Shown here: positions 16,153 to 25,919 of the stretch, in pieces
Numbering within the stretch: the stretch's first letter is position 1
Layout: every line of letters begins with the position of its first letter
NCBI GenBank assembly: GCA_900543205.1
Contig: UQQM01000004.1
Coordinates: 38,130-102,129, forward strand
DNA length: 64,000 bases
Origin: an uncultured Bacteroides sp.
GTDB lineage: Bacteria > Bacteroidota > Bacteroidia > Bacteroidales > UBA932
Direction of reading: 5' to 3'
The notes under the pieces: generated by a model
Told to the model about the DNA's origin: nothing
The model's database searches: none
The model's input: only the letters and a program-made list of their open reading frames with translations
Program-made: the position numbers and the translations under genes

Positions 16153-19100
16153 CTTCTATTCTTATGACGGTCATCCGTGTCTGTCCGTCGTCGTTGTCGT
16201 CCTGTTCCTCCTTCCGCCTGGTGCCGAAGATGCTTCCCAGCAGGTCACCGAGCCTGGCATATTCCCTCTGGTAGCTGATGCCGACCCCGTTGCGCTGCGA
16301 ATAGTCGAGGTAGTTCGAATACTCGTCGGCCGAGTGCGAGAAGAGGTTGAGCCTGAACTTGCCCTCGGGATCCAGCTTTATCTGTATGTCGAGGTCGCCA
16401 ACCACGTCCCCGTTCGTGCCGGCGGTGCTGCCGTAGCGCCTGTTGCCCACGTTGCCTCCGACTATCACCCTGTTGTTGAAAAGCTGGGTGGAGATCGCGA
16501 CGTCGAAGACGTTGGTGCCTCCGTTCGTGCCCTGGTAGCCTATGCCCACGTCGAGGGGGATGTCGAGCTTCTGCAGGATGGAGTTGAGCTGGTTGGACAT
16601 GAGTTCCGTGACGTTCGACAGCAGTATGTCGGAGCCGTTGACGACTCCCGAGCTTTCGTCCGGGATGAACGAGCCCAGCAGAAGCAGGGCCATGAACTGC
16701 TTCTGCACCTTGTCGTCGGTGTTGAGCGCGCTCTCCACCTGTGATTTCACGGTCGGGTTGAGGTCGGGCACGTTGATGCTGAACGAGAGTCGCGGATTGC
16801 GCACCCTGTCGGAGATGTTGATGCCGCATTCGACCTCCCTCGTGGCTCCGGCCGAGGATTCGTTGTCCGCGTCGTCGGAGCTGCCGCCGTTGTCGGCTAT
16901 CAGCGACGACAAGGAGGTCTTGAGCCTGTAGACCGCGTCTATGTCAAGTTCCGTGTCGGGAATGTTCCCGCTGAACTTCACGCTGCTGCCTTCCTGTATT
17001 TCGAAATCGCGGTTCAGGATGCCAGGAATCGAGAAGGTGTAGCTTCCTTCGCTGATGTTGTAGTCTCCGTTTATGTCGAATATGGAGCTGGACGGCCGCA
17101 GGTGCACGCTGACGCTTCCTTCTCCGCTGAAGGAGGCGATGCTTCCTGCCGATTTGTCAAGTTCGATGTAGGCGGTGACACCCGGATGGGCGGTCAGCCT
17201 GGCCTGTATGTCTATGTCCCCGCCGCCGGCGGAGGCTGACGTGTAGTCCGACAGCATCTCGTCGTAGGGGTCGACGGGCTTGGGCGGTTCGGTGAAGCTC
17301 AGCAGGTTGGTGGTTGTGCCCGAAACGCTTTCCGATGCGGGTATGTGTATGTTTCCTATGCCTGAGGTCCGTACCGCCGCGTTGATTCCGAGGGCGCTGA
17401 AGGGGCCGCTCACATTTGCGGTGCCGCTGACGCGCAGCAGTCCGTAGATGCCGCTGCTGCCGCCCTCCGAAGCGTCTACGACCTTGATGTTGTCCAGGCT
17501 GAGCCGGGAGTCCAGCTCGAAGTCCTTGAGCTGGGAGTGCCGTATCGTGCCGGAGAGCGAGGCGATTCCGTCGGCTCCGTCCCGGATTATGATGTTGTCG
17601 AAGTGCAGGCCCGTGTTGTCCAGTCCGAGAGGCCCGCTGATATGGTAGTTGACTCCGGTGTACGCCAGCCCGAGGCTGACATCGTCCACATGGAGGGCGT
17701 CACCGCTGACGGCGAAGCCGCTGGAGTCGCGCACCACGCTGATGTTTCCGCTGACGGCTCCGCCGAAATCGTCGAATATCTCCCGCAGGAAGGGCGAGGC
17801 GGTTGTCAGGGGGAGACTGTCCAGACGCGCCTTGAGGCTGGCGTCACCGTTCTTCAGGTTATAGCTTCCGTCGGCGGTGAGCGCCTCCCTGTCTTTCACC
17901 GTGTGGCGCAGTATCAGCCTGAGCCTGCTGCTCTCTTCCGCGATCGAACTTGCCAGCCTGATGCTTCCCGCGTCGGCTCCGCCTATTCCGAGCGAGTCCA
18001 GCCGCATGTTGACCAGCATGCCCGGAAGCGGGCCGTTCCCCGAGGTGAGCAGGACCTTTCCGTGCGCCTTGCCGCGTATGCCCAGCTTCTCCGGCAGGAA
18101 CTCGTCTATGATGGCGAGGTCGATGTCGCGGGCTTCCGCCGAGAGGGTGTCGGTCTCGTCCCTTGACCAGGCGCCGTCAATGCTGATCAGCTGCCGTCCC
18201 TTGCTGAGCCTGAATCCGTCGATCCTGACGTTCTTGCCGTCATAGATTATGTCGGATTCGTCGAAGACCCAGATGCCGTCGGAGGTGGCCAGATATGAAT
18301 CCAGCGGGTGGGCGTTGATGGTCAGCACTCCCGACGAATCTCTGGCCACGCCGCCCTGCATGAGCAGGCGCCCGTCCTTTCCGCCACCGGCGAAGCCGTC
18401 GAAGCTCAGCGCCGCGCCGAAACTGTTCTGCCGGGCGTCCGCTGTGAATTCGGGCCTGTCGACCATGATGTTGCCCGCCCGCATCTCGCTGCCGGAAAGC
18501 TTCAGTTCCATGGACGGTTCAGTGCTTCCGAACACCATCTCCACCCCGCGCACGTAGTTCCTTCCGAAGGCGAGCCTGGGGGAGCGCAGACTGGCGTCCA
18601 TCATGCCGTCGACTGAAAGCGACAGTGCGAAACGGGTGCTGTCCGCGATGTAGAGGCCGGGCATCGCGAAGGAGAGGACCTCCCTCGAATCATGGAAAAC
18701 GGCCTCCAGCCTGTATTCCCTATGTCCGGTGCGGCTGCTGTCGGCGGATTCCGGGGATATCGCCGGAAGATGCCTGTCCAGCGTGAGGGCCCTCATGTCC
18801 GCGAGGAAGCCTTCGATGTCGCCGTCGCCGGTGAAGGACAGGTCGGCGAAGGGCGCCCTGAGGCTGAAATTCTGCTCTCCGTTCCCGTCGAACGCAAGGA
18901 AGGAGATGTCACCTATCTCCATGCGGCCGCCGTTGTTCTCGACCTTGACCCCGTTCAGCGCGGCGTGGCCTTCGAGCACTCCGCTGGCGGCGCTGAGGTC
19001 GGCGTCCAGGTCCATGGATATTCTCGATATGCCTTCGCGGGGGTCTATCCCGAGCTTGTGGAGGTCTATGTTGCCTATGGTGCCGCTTGCGGCGTATCTG

Positions 19101-20707
19101 GACACACTGTCGCGGCTTCCGAGGGTCGCGAGCGCCTGCAGGCTGAGCTCGAGCGAAGGGTCTGAACTTTCCACCAGGCAGCTGAGCGTATTGCCGATGA
19201 AGCTGCCGGAGGCGGAAATGCCGGAATATTCTATCCCCTTGTAGCTTATGCTGCCTATGTCGAGGGTGTCCAGCCTGATTCTGCCGCTCTCTCCGTCCAG
19301 CATGGCGGCCGCCCTGGCTTCGAGGCTGCAGTTGCCGAAAGGCAGTCCGGGCACGATTCTGTCAAGCCCGAGCTCCGAAGTCCCGACTCCGCCCGTAATC
19401 ATGACGCCCCGTTCCGGGCTCGCAAGGTTCCTTACGTCCGCGTTGAGGGCCAGGATGCCTGCGGATGATTTCAGGGACGCCTCCACGGCCAGTCTGTCGA
19501 CGGGGCCGCTGACCTTGGCGTCCAGGCTGAAGCCTATTCCGGGGGCATATTGCGAAAGGTCGGGGATTCCGGCGTCGGGAATCCATTCCGCCAGGACTCC
19601 GGACAATGAGGAGGTGTTGAACTTCAGCCCTTCAATCCGAAGGCTTGCCAGCATGTGTTCCGTGTCGGGGAGTCCGATGGCGTTCCCTCCTATGCGGCCG
19701 GATATTCCGCTCTCCTTGTCCTTGAAGTCGAAGTCGCTGAGCGAGAAGTCATTGACATAGCCCCTGAAGCGGCCTCCCCGGACCTCCAGCTCCGAATCGA
19801 TTCCGTCGAGGATGCCGGCCATGTATTTCAGGCTGGGGATGCCTATCATGGATGGCCTGAGTTCGCATTCCATCAGCACCTTTGTGATGAAGTCCTCGAA
19901 GGATGCCGAATTTTCGTAGGTCATCGAGAAGGACTTGACGTTGAGCTGCGACCACGGGTCGGTCAGACGGAAGTTCTCCACCAGGGTCTTGCCCTGTCCG
20001 GCGACGCAGCGCCCGCTTGCGCGGAGCAGCCTGTATCCCGACTTCTCGGTCAGAGTGACCTTGTCGGCGACTCCGTACATGAGCCCGCCCGCGAACCTCA
20101 GCGAATGGCCGTTCATGTCGGTTGTGAGGTCGATGTCGTCATAGTTGATGCCGTATCCGGGCCATTCGGCCGTGGCTTCGCAGAAGTTGTTGAGCCTGAA
20201 CCGGAAATTGCTTATCCTTACTTTCCGGATGCTGAAAATCTCCGGCCCGGGCTCCGGGGTTTCGTCCGTGTGCTCCAACCCGAATATGCGTTCTAGATTG
20301 GTCACTTCCCCCGGCTCGACCGCCAGATGCATCATGGCGTCGCTCACATCGACCCTGTCGATGAGCACGCTCCCGCCGCCGAATATGCTGGCCAGCCTGA
20401 AGGTGGCGGTGATGGTTCTGGCCGTGAACAGGGTGTCGACCTTTTCCCAGCCCCTGCCGTGAATGTCCTCGGTGTAGGGGTTCGAGTCCACAATGACGGC
20501 ATTCTTGAGCAGCAGCACGCCCGACGGGAGAATCCGGAGCTCGTCGTATCCTATCCTGCCCTGCATGGCGGGAACCAGGTGTTCGAGCGCCTTCTGCGTA
20601 AGTTTCGTCTGTACGAAGGGAGTCTGGACCGCGACCAGGCTTCCCAGAAGCAAGATCGCGATCAGACCGGCTATTCTGCCGACTATGTAACTTCCCTTCC
20701 TGTACAT
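16103..20707 (-). CDS. tamB: Translocation and assembly module TamB-family protein
   Basis: This is a 1534-residue AsmA/TamB (DUF490) bridge-type protein spanning the periplasm. An N-terminal signal anchor (residues about 7-27) precedes a very long beta-rich body. It ends in the characteristic C-terminal domain (GSYTFSIPGILNRDFEIQEGSSVKFSG; DLDIQIKLDPEGKFRLNLFSHS; YLDYSQRNGVGISYQREYARLGDLL). Family members help outer-membrane protein assembly or carry phospholipid to the outer membrane. Compared with the family, an extra acidic tail of about 40 residues follows the conserved end and overlaps the next gene. The ATG at 20707 is preferred over an upstream TTG because the -7 box leaves only 10 nt. 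It heads the tamB-methyltransferase-mtaB operon. Confidence 0.93.
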   Translation of the reverse strand: MYRKGSYIVGRIAGLIAILLLGSLVAVQTPFVQTKLTQKALEHLVPAMQGRIGYDELRILPSGVLLLKNAVIVDSNPYTEDIHGRGWEKVDTLFTARTITATFRLASIFGGGSVLIDRVDVSDAMMHLAVEPGEVTNLERIFGLEHTDETPEPGPEIFSIRKVRISNFRFRLNNFCEATAEWPGYGINYDDIDLTTDMNGHSLRFAGGLMYGVADKVTLTEKSGYRLLRASGRCVAGQGKTLVENFRLTDPWSQLNVKSFSMTYENSASFEDFITKVLMECELRPSMIGIPSLKYMAGILDGIDSELEVRGGRFRGYVNDFSLSDFDFKDKESGISGRIGGNAIGLPDTEHMLASLRIEGLKFNTSSLSGVLAEWIPDAGIPDLSQYAPGIGFSLDAKVSGPVDRLAVEASLKSSAGILALNADVRNLASPERGVMITGGVGTSELGLDRIVPGLPFGNCSLEARAAAMLDGESGRIRLDTLDIGSISYKGIEYSGISASGSFIGNTLSCLVESSDPSLELSLQALATLGSRDSVSRYAASGTIGNIDLHKLGIDPREGISRISMDLDADLSAASGVLEGHAALNGVKVENNGGRMEIGDISFLAFDGNGEQNFSLRAPFADLSFTGDGDIEGFLADMRALTLDRHLPAISPESADSSRTGHREYRLEAVFHDSREVLSFAMPGLYIADSTRFALSLSVDGMMDASLRSPRLAFGRNYVRGVEMVFGSTEPSMELKLSGSEMRAGNIMVDRPEFTADARQNSFGAALSFDGFAGGGKDGRLLMQGGVARDSSGVLTINAHPLDSYLATSDGIWVFDESDIIYDGKNVRIDGFRLSKGRQLISIDGAWSRDETDTLSAEARDIDLAIIDEFLPEKLGIRGKAHGKVLLTSGNGPLPGMLVNMRLDSLGIGGADAGSIRLASSIAEESSRLRLILRHTVKDREALTADGSYNLKNGDASLKARLDSLPLTTASPFLREIFDDFGGAVSGNISVVRDSSGFAVSGDALHVDDVSLGLAYTGVNYHISGPLGLDNTGLHFDNIIIRDGADGIASLSGTIRHSQLKDFELDSRLSLDNIKVVDASEGGSSGIYGLLRVSGTANVSGPFSALGINAAVRTSGIGNIHIPASESVSGTTTNLLSFTEPPKPVDPYDEMLSDYTSASAGGGDIDIQARLTAHPGVTAYIELDKSAGSIASFSGEGSVSVHLRPSSSIFDINGDYNISEGSYTFSIPGILNRDFEIQEGSSVKFSGNIPDTELDIDAVYRLKTSLSSLIADNGGSSDDADNESSAGATREVECGINISDRVRNPRLSFSINVPDLNPTVKSQVESALNTDDKVQKQFMALLLLGSFIPDESSGVVNGSDILLSNVTELMSNQLNSILQKLDIPLDVGIGYQGTNGGTNVFDVAISTQLFNNRVIVGGNVGNRRYGSTAGTNGDVVGDLDIQIKLDPEGKFRLNLFSHSADEYSNYLDYSQRNGVGISYQREYARLGDLLGSIFGTRRKEEQDDNDDGQTRMTVIRIEDEQGETISDTDSAGRQ

Positions 20708-20717
20708 CCGCAACCTA

Positions 20718-20725
20718 CAAAGATA
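20718..20725 (-). promoter_or_regulatory. -7 promoter element of tamB
   Basis: On the minus strand this reads TATCTTTG, a perfect TAnnTTTG. It ends 10 nt before the tamB ATG at 20707 and lies in the 25-nt gap after the beta-glucosidase stop. It predicts a leader of about 6 nt and an independent start for the tamB operon. Confidence 0.6.
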
Positions 20726-20732
20726 GCAATTT

Positions 20733-23051
20733 TCAGATGAGAGTCAGCGTGGCCTCCTTGAGAGTGTTGCTGTCGGGCCCGGCCATGATTAAGAAATCTC
20801 CGCTCTCGCAGACATATTCCAGCTCATGGTTGTAGTATTTGAGCTTGTCCTCGCCGATTTCAAAGCTCACCGTTACGCTCTCCCCGGCGGGGATATGCAC
20901 CTTCTTGAAGTCTATGAGCTCCTTGACCGGCCTGGTGGAGCTGCTGACCACGTCCCTGAGGTAGAGTTGCACGGTCTCGTCGCCGTCCATGCCGCCGGTG
21001 TTCGTCACGCTTATGCTCGCGGTCACCTTTCCGCCCTTGCCGATGGTCGCAGACGAGAGCTGGAGCTCGCCGTATTCATAGCTGGTGTAGCTCAGTCCGT
21101 AGCCGAAGGGGTAGAGGGGCGCGTTTATGACGTCGAGGTAGCAGCTCGTGAACCTGCGGTAGGGCTCGAAGTCCCCGTGGGGGCGTCCGGTGTTCTTGTG
21201 GTTGTAGTAGACGGGAATCTGGCCCACGTTCCTGGGGAAGGACATGGTGAGCTTGCCGCTCGGGTTCACGTCTCCGAAGAGCAGGTCGGCTATCGCGTTG
21301 CCGGCTTCGGCTCCGAGGGCCCAGGTGTTGAGTATCGCGGGGATGTTCTCGCTCTCCCATTCGAGGGTCAGGGGCCTTCCTGTGGTCAGCACGAGCACTA
21401 TGGGCTTACCTGTGGCCTTGAGCGCCTTGAGCAGCTGCCTCTGGGGCTCGGGTATGCTGATGTCGGACCTGGACGTGCCTTCTCCGTTCATGTTGTTGAT
21501 TTCGCCGAGAGCCGCCACGACCACGTCGGACTGCCTTGCGAGGGCCACGGCCTCGTTGATCATGGACTGTAGCGGGCGGCTGTGGACGGGCTCCGGCTTG
21601 TAGCCCGGCATGAAGAAGCCCATCATGCCTCCACGCAGGTTGGCTTCGAGATTCGCGTCGCTGACCAGCCAGCTGCCCTGGGCGTAGCGGACGCTGCCCC
21701 TGCCCTTGACCGCGTTGCGCAGGCCTTCGAGTATGGTCACGCTCTCGTTCTGGTGTGAGGACATGCTCCAGGTTCCCTGCATGTTGGAGGGGTCGTTGCC
21801 GAGGGGACCGACGAGCGCTATCCTCATGTCCTTGCTCAGGGGGAGCACTCCGCCTTCGTTCTTGAGCAGTACTGCGCTCTCATGGGCGGCCCTGCGGGCG
21901 AAGGCCTTGGATTCGTCGGTGTAGACGTTGGCCTCGGCCCTTGCGGGGTCAAGGTATCTGTAGGGGTCGTCGAAGAGGCCCATCCTGTATTTGGCCTCGA
22001 GTATGCGGCGGCAGGCTTTGTCGATATCCTTCTCGGACACGCGTCCTTCTTCGAGCGACTTCTTGATGGTTCCGATGAACCCGTTGCTGTTCATGTCCAG
22101 GTCGATTCCGGCCTGGAGGGCCCTGGCGGAGACTTCCTGGAGGTCGCCGAGCCCGTGCGCAGTGATCTCGTTGATTGCTGTGGCGTCGGTGACGACGAAG
22201 CCGTCGAAGCCCCAGAGTCCGCGCAGGACGTCATCGAGCAGGTACTCGTTGCAGGTGGCGGGCACGCCCTCGACCTCGTTGAACGAGCTCATGTAGCTTC
22301 CGGCACCCGCCTTGCAGGCCTCATGATATGGGCGCAGGTATACGTTGAACATGGTCTGGCGGTCCATGGAGACGGTGTTGTAGTCCCTTCCCGCCTCGGC
22401 AGCCCCGTAAAGGGCGTAGTGCTTCACGCAGGCCATCACCTTGTCGTTGCTTTCGAAACTGCCGTCGCCCTGGTAGCCGCGCACCATGGCCTTCGCGATT
22501 TCACCTCCGAGATAGGGGTCTTCTCCGGCACCTTCGGCAACCCGTCCCCACCTGGGGTCCCTGGAGATGTCAACCATGGGGCTGAACACCCAGCTGACTC
22601 CGAGCGAGCTGGTTTCCTTCGCCGAACGGGCCGCGCTCTCCTCGATGAGGTCCATGTTCCACGAACATGCCAGCGCGAGAGGTATGGGGAATGTGGTCTC
22701 GAGACCGTGTATGGCGTCTATTCCGAACATAAGGGGGATTCCGAGACGGGTCTCTTCGACGGCGATTTTCTGCAGGGCGGTCATCTTGCCGACGTCCTTC
22801 ATTCCGTAGAACGCTCCGAATCCGCCGTTGCGCAGCAGCTCCAGGTCTTCCGCGCTGGTGTTGCCCGAGAGGTCGGACCTGAAGCCGGGATCGGACACCA
22901 GGTTGAGCTGGCCTATCTTCTCTTCGACCGTCATCTTGGACATCAGCCTGTCGACGAACCTGTCCATTTCACTCCTCGGGCTGCACCCGGCCGCGAGAAC
23001 GGCAGCCGCGCAAACTGCCATTGCTCTGATAATCAGTTTTTTGGATTTCAT
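20733..23051 (-). CDS. bglX: Glycoside hydrolase family 3 beta-glucosidase, lipoprotein
   Basis: This is a 772-residue exported enzyme releasing terminal beta-linked glucose, or a related sugar, from oligosaccharides. The start chosen at 23051 gives a clean lipoprotein signal (MKSKKLIIRAMAVCAAAVLAAGC). An in-frame ATG 54 nt upstream would bury it. The GH3 N-domain has the substrate motif KHYALYGAAEAGRDYN and the nucleophile region FDGFVVTDATAINEI, with the Asp in VTDA. The C-domain carries LALVGPLGNDPSNMQGTWS-like features (here IALVGPLGND), and a fibronectin III-like end (VSVTNTGGMDGDETVQLYL) follows. Domain order matches BglX throughout. It has no obvious partners in the window, so the natural substrate cannot be set. 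Confidence 0.94.
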   Translation of the reverse strand: MKSKKLIIRAMAVCAAAVLAAGCSPRSEMDRFVDRLMSKMTVEEKIGQLNLVSDPGFRSDLSGNTSAEDLELLRNGGFGAFYGMKDVGKMTALQKIAVEETRLGIPLMFGIDAIHGLETTFPIPLALACSWNMDLIEESAARSAKETSSLGVSWVFSPMVDISRDPRWGRVAEGAGEDPYLGGEIAKAMVRGYQGDGSFESNDKVMACVKHYALYGAAEAGRDYNTVSMDRQTMFNVYLRPYHEACKAGAGSYMSSFNEVEGVPATCNEYLLDDVLRGLWGFDGFVVTDATAINEITAHGLGDLQEVSARALQAGIDLDMNSNGFIGTIKKSLEEGRVSEKDIDKACRRILEAKYRMGLFDDPYRYLDPARAEANVYTDESKAFARRAAHESAVLLKNEGGVLPLSKDMRIALVGPLGNDPSNMQGTWSMSSHQNESVTILEGLRNAVKGRGSVRYAQGSWLVSDANLEANLRGGMMGFFMPGYKPEPVHSRPLQSMINEAVALARQSDVVVAALGEINNMNGEGTSRSDISIPEPQRQLLKALKATGKPIVLVLTTGRPLTLEWESENIPAILNTWALGAEAGNAIADLLFGDVNPSGKLTMSFPRNVGQIPVYYNHKNTGRPHGDFEPYRRFTSCYLDVINAPLYPFGYGLSYTSYEYGELQLSSATIGKGGKVTASISVTNTGGMDGDETVQLYLRDVVSSSTRPVKELIDFKKVHIPAGESVTVSFEIGEDKLKYYNHELEYVCESGDFLIMAGPDSNTLKEATLTLI

Positions 23052-23122
23052 AGGGCTATGTGTTTCTGCATTTCTCTGCAATTTAATCATTTTTCGGATG
23101 TACAAACCGCTTCTGCAGGCTT

Positions 23123-23154
23123 TTTGGGAAAATGAATTTTATGAGGTAATTTTG
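23123..23154 (+). promoter_or_regulatory. Promoter of tsaD (-33 and -7)
   Basis: TTTG at 23123-23126 is followed after 20 nt by TAATTTTG at 23147-23154. Both elements match the Bacteroidetes consensus exactly. The predicted leader of tsaD is about 18 nt. Confidence 0.75.
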
Positions 23155-23176
23155 GCGTCCGTATTCAAGACAGATT

Positions 23177-24199
23177 ATGGCAGACATAGTACTTGGAATA
23201 GAATCCTCCTGCGACGACACTTCGGCGGCCGTCATCCGCGACGGCTATCTGCTTTCCAACGTGATCGCCAGCCAGGATGTCCACAAGGCCTACGGCGGAG
23301 TGGTGCCGGAACTCGCGTCCCGCGCCCATGAGCTCAACATAGTGCCGGTGGTCAGCGAAGCTCTTTCCCGCGCCGGCGTCAAGGCTTCCGAGCTCACAGC
23401 TGTAGCATTCACGCGCGGGCCCGGCCTCCTCGGTTCGCTGCTTGTGGGCACCTCGTTCGCCAAGGCCATGGGCGTGGCTCTCGATATCCCGATCATCATG
23501 GTGAACCACCTTCAGGGCCACATACTCGCCGACTTCATCCTGCAGGAGGGGAAGGAGCCCCATCGGCCGGAGTTCCCCTATCTCTGCCTTCTCGTCAGCG
23601 GCGGCAATTCGCAGATTGTCAGGGTGGATGACCCGCTCCACTTCGAGATACTCGGCCAGACCATCGACGATGCGGTGGGGGAGGCCTTCGACAAATGTTC
23701 CAAGATGATGGGGCTGGGCTATCCCGGCGGGCCCGTGATCGACAGGCTCGCGAAGCAGGGCGACCCGGAGCGCTTCAAGTTCGCGAAGCCGCACGTGCCC
23801 GGACTCGACTACAGCTTCAGCGGCATCAAGACCTCGCTGCTCTATTTCGTGCGCGACGAGCTCAGGAAGGACCCCGAGTTCATGGAGAAGAACAAGGAGG
23901 ACATCTGCGCCTCCTTCCAGAAGGCTCTGATAGACATCCTGCTGGACAAGCTGATAAAGGCCGCGAAGCAGACCGGAATACGCGAAATCACGATAGGCGG
24001 AGGGGTTTCCGCCAACAGCGGACTGCGCAGCCGCATAGAGGAGGAGGGGCGCAGGCGCGGGTGGAACACCTACCTTCCGGAATTCAAGTTCACCACCGAC
24101 AACGCCGCGATGATCGCGATTGCGGGATATTACCACTACCTTGCCGGCGAGCGCACGTCCCTGGATGTCGCCCCGGTTTCCAGGATGGCCGATTTTTAG
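23177..24199 (+). CDS. tsaD: tRNA N6-adenosine threonylcarbamoyltransferase TsaD
   Basis: This is a 340-residue ASKHA-fold protein that transfers threonylcarbamoyl to A37 of ANN-reading tRNAs, working with TsaB and TsaE. The N-terminus IVLGIESSCDDTSAAVI is diagnostic. The metal-binding His motif (MVNHLQGHI) is at about residues 111-119, and the nucleotide loop SGGNSQIV and GGGVSANSGLR follow. Length equals the family norm. The protein product is the direct substrate-maker for MtaB, which is encoded 8 kb away. A 1-nt gap separates it from the flavoprotein gene, so the two form an operon. Confidence 0.97.
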   Translation: MADIVLGIESSCDDTSAAVIRDGYLLSNVIASQDVHKAYGGVVPELASRAHELNIVPVVSEALSRAGVKASELTAVAFTRGPGLLGSLLVGTSFAKAMGVALDIPIIMVNHLQGHILADFILQEGKEPHRPEFPYLCLLVSGGNSQIVRVDDPLHFEILGQTIDDAVGEAFDKCSKMMGLGYPGGPVIDRLAKQGDPERFKFAKPHVPGLDYSFSGIKTSLLYFVRDELRKDPEFMEKNKEDICASFQKALIDILLDKLIKAAKQTGIREITIGGGVSANSGLRSRIEEEGRRRGWNTYLPEFKFTTDNAAMIAIAGYYHYLAGERTSLDVAPVSRMADF

Positions 24200-24200
24200 C

Positions 24201-25715
24201 ATGAAAGAATTCGAGATAACCTGCCCGCTGACGCGCGAACCGAGGCTCAGGGAGATTGAAGCCAAGGCCGGCGGCCTGAAATGGGTGCTGAAGAAGCGCT
24301 CGGTCGACGCCCGCAGGGAGCCCGTCTGGCGCTACCGCTACGAGGCGTATTCGCCGGAAGACAATTATGTCCCTTACGTTCTGCCCGAGGACCGCGATGT
24401 CCACGGCGCCGAACCGGTGATCATTGTCGGGGCGGGCCCTGCAGGAATGTTCGCCGCACTCAAGCTGATTACGCTCGGACTGCGCCCGATAATCCTTGAG
24501 CGCGGCAAGGACGTGCATGCCCGCAAGGCCGACATGGCCGCGGTCAACCTGCGCGGCGAGGTCAATCCGGATTCGAACTACTGCTACGGCGAGGGCGGTG
24601 CCGGAGCCTTCTCCGACGGGAAACTCTACACCCGCTCGTCCAAGCGCGGCGACATACGCGAGGTGCTCCACAATCTCGTGCGCTTCGGGGCATCTTCCGA
24701 CATTCTCATAGATGCGCATCCGCACATCGGTTCGGACAAGCTGCCGGCCGTGGTCGAGAACATACGCAAGTTCATAGTCGGGCGGGGCGGGGAGTATCAT
24801 TTCAATTCCAGGGTGACGGCGATAGAAAGGCTGCCCGGCGGCGGTTTCGAAGCACATACCGCTGACGGAGGCAGCTATTCCGCAGCCCGGCTGATATTGG
24901 CGACAGGGCATTCGGCGCGTGACGTCTATGAGTTGCTGCACCGCATGGGCGGCGCCCTTGAGGCCAAGGGATTCGCCCTTGGAGTGCGCGTGGAGCATCT
25001 TCAGGAGAAGATCAACTGGAACCAGTACCACGGGCAGTGGAAGCCGGGAATGCCGGCGGCGGAGTATTCTTTCGTTGAGCAGGTGGACGGCAGGGGAGTC
25101 TTCTCGTTCTGCATGTGTCCGGGAGGCATACTGGTGCCTTCTTCGACCGAAGCCGGGACAGTTGTGCTCAACGGGATGTCCAATTCGGCGCGTTCCGGCA
25201 AATTCGCCAACGCAGGCGTTGTGGTACAGGTCGAACCGGAGGATGTCCCGGGCGGGGACCCTTTCCGCCTGATGGACTTTCAGCGTTCCGTGGAGAGGTC
25301 GATGTACGATTTCTGCTTCTCCGCCGGGGCGCGGAACCCTATGGCCGCTCCGGCACAGCGCATGGAGGATTTCTGCAACGGACGCATGTCGAAGTCCTTG
25401 CCGGAGACCACCTACCGCCCCGGAGTCGTGAGCGCTCCTCTTCATGAGCTGCTGCCGCCCATGGTCGCGGAAAGGTTGCGGAAAGCTTTCCCGAGGGTGA
25501 AGATGCGCAGCTACTATACCAATTCCGCATTGCTGCTCGGGGTGGAGTCCCGCACTTCGTCGCCCGTGCGCATTCCCCGGAACCCGGAGACTCTGGAATA
25601 TCTGTCGATTCCCGGTCTCTATCCCTGCGGCGAAGGGGCGGGCTATGCCGGCGGCATAGTCTCCAGCGCCCTCGACGGCATCAACGTCGCCTCCGCCGTC
25701 GCCGCCTCGCTATAG
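24201..25715 (+). CDS. FAD-dependent dehydrogenase (NAD(P)/FAD oxidoreductase)
   Basis: This is a 504-residue flavoprotein. The FAD dinucleotide fold EPVIIVGAGPAGMFAALKLI lies near residues 71-90 and the second FAD motif (FSDGKLYTRSSKRGD) follows. The region ending in YPCGEGAGYAGGIVSSALDGI closes the FAD site. This matches the conserved FAD-dependent dehydrogenase family present in most Bacteroidetes, whose substrate is not known. The N-terminal 65 residues (MKEFEITCPLTREPRLREIEAKAG) form the small domain seen in that family. The ATG at 24201 directly follows the tsaD stop. A longer in-frame start inside tsaD has no support. The pairing with tsaD is frequent enough to note but does not prove a shared role. 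Confidence 0.87.
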   Translation: MKEFEITCPLTREPRLREIEAKAGGLKWVLKKRSVDARREPVWRYRYEAYSPEDNYVPYVLPEDRDVHGAEPVIIVGAGPAGMFAALKLITLGLRPIILERGKDVHARKADMAAVNLRGEVNPDSNYCYGEGGAGAFSDGKLYTRSSKRGDIREVLHNLVRFGASSDILIDAHPHIGSDKLPAVVENIRKFIVGRGGEYHFNSRVTAIERLPGGGFEAHTADGGSYSAARLILATGHSARDVYELLHRMGGALEAKGFALGVRVEHLQEKINWNQYHGQWKPGMPAAEYSFVEQVDGRGVFSFCMCPGGILVPSSTEAGTVVLNGMSNSARSGKFANAGVVVQVEPEDVPGGDPFRLMDFQRSVERSMYDFCFSAGARNPMAAPAQRMEDFCNGRMSKSLPETTYRPGVVSAPLHELLPPMVAERLRKAFPRVKMRSYYTNSALLLGVESRTSSPVRIPRNPETLEYLSIPGLYPCGEGAGYAGGIVSSALDGINVASAVAASL

Positions 25716-25736
25716 CGCTTCGCTGTCGCTGCTGTT

Positions 25737-25892
25737 CCGGCAGATTTGCAATCTTCCGGCGCATCGTCATATTGTTGTTTCCGCTGATTTGCAATCTGGC
25801 GCCGTATTGGAATTAGCCCACCGGCAGTAGAAACTGCTGCCGCAACCCTATCGGCAGGGTGGCTCCGCTGCGGCAGATGAAATAATCTGCCG
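25737..25892. repeat. Cluster of short hairpins with GATTTGCAATC and CGGCAG units
   Basis: The 204-nt gap between the flavoprotein and mnmA stops holds no gene but five inverted repeats. These are CCGGcAGATT-tgc-AATCTtCCGG (25737-25759), a second GATTTGCAATC (25786-25796), CGGCAGTAG-aaa-CTGCTGCCG (25822-25842), ACCCT/AGGGT (25845-25860) and a perfect CGGCAGAT/ATCTGCCG (25871-25892). The genes on both sides converge here, so some hairpins may act as terminators. None has a U tract. They resemble REP-type elements. Confidence 0.7.
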
Positions 25893-25919
25893 GGATGACG
25901 CCGCGCGCGAGGAGAGTTG

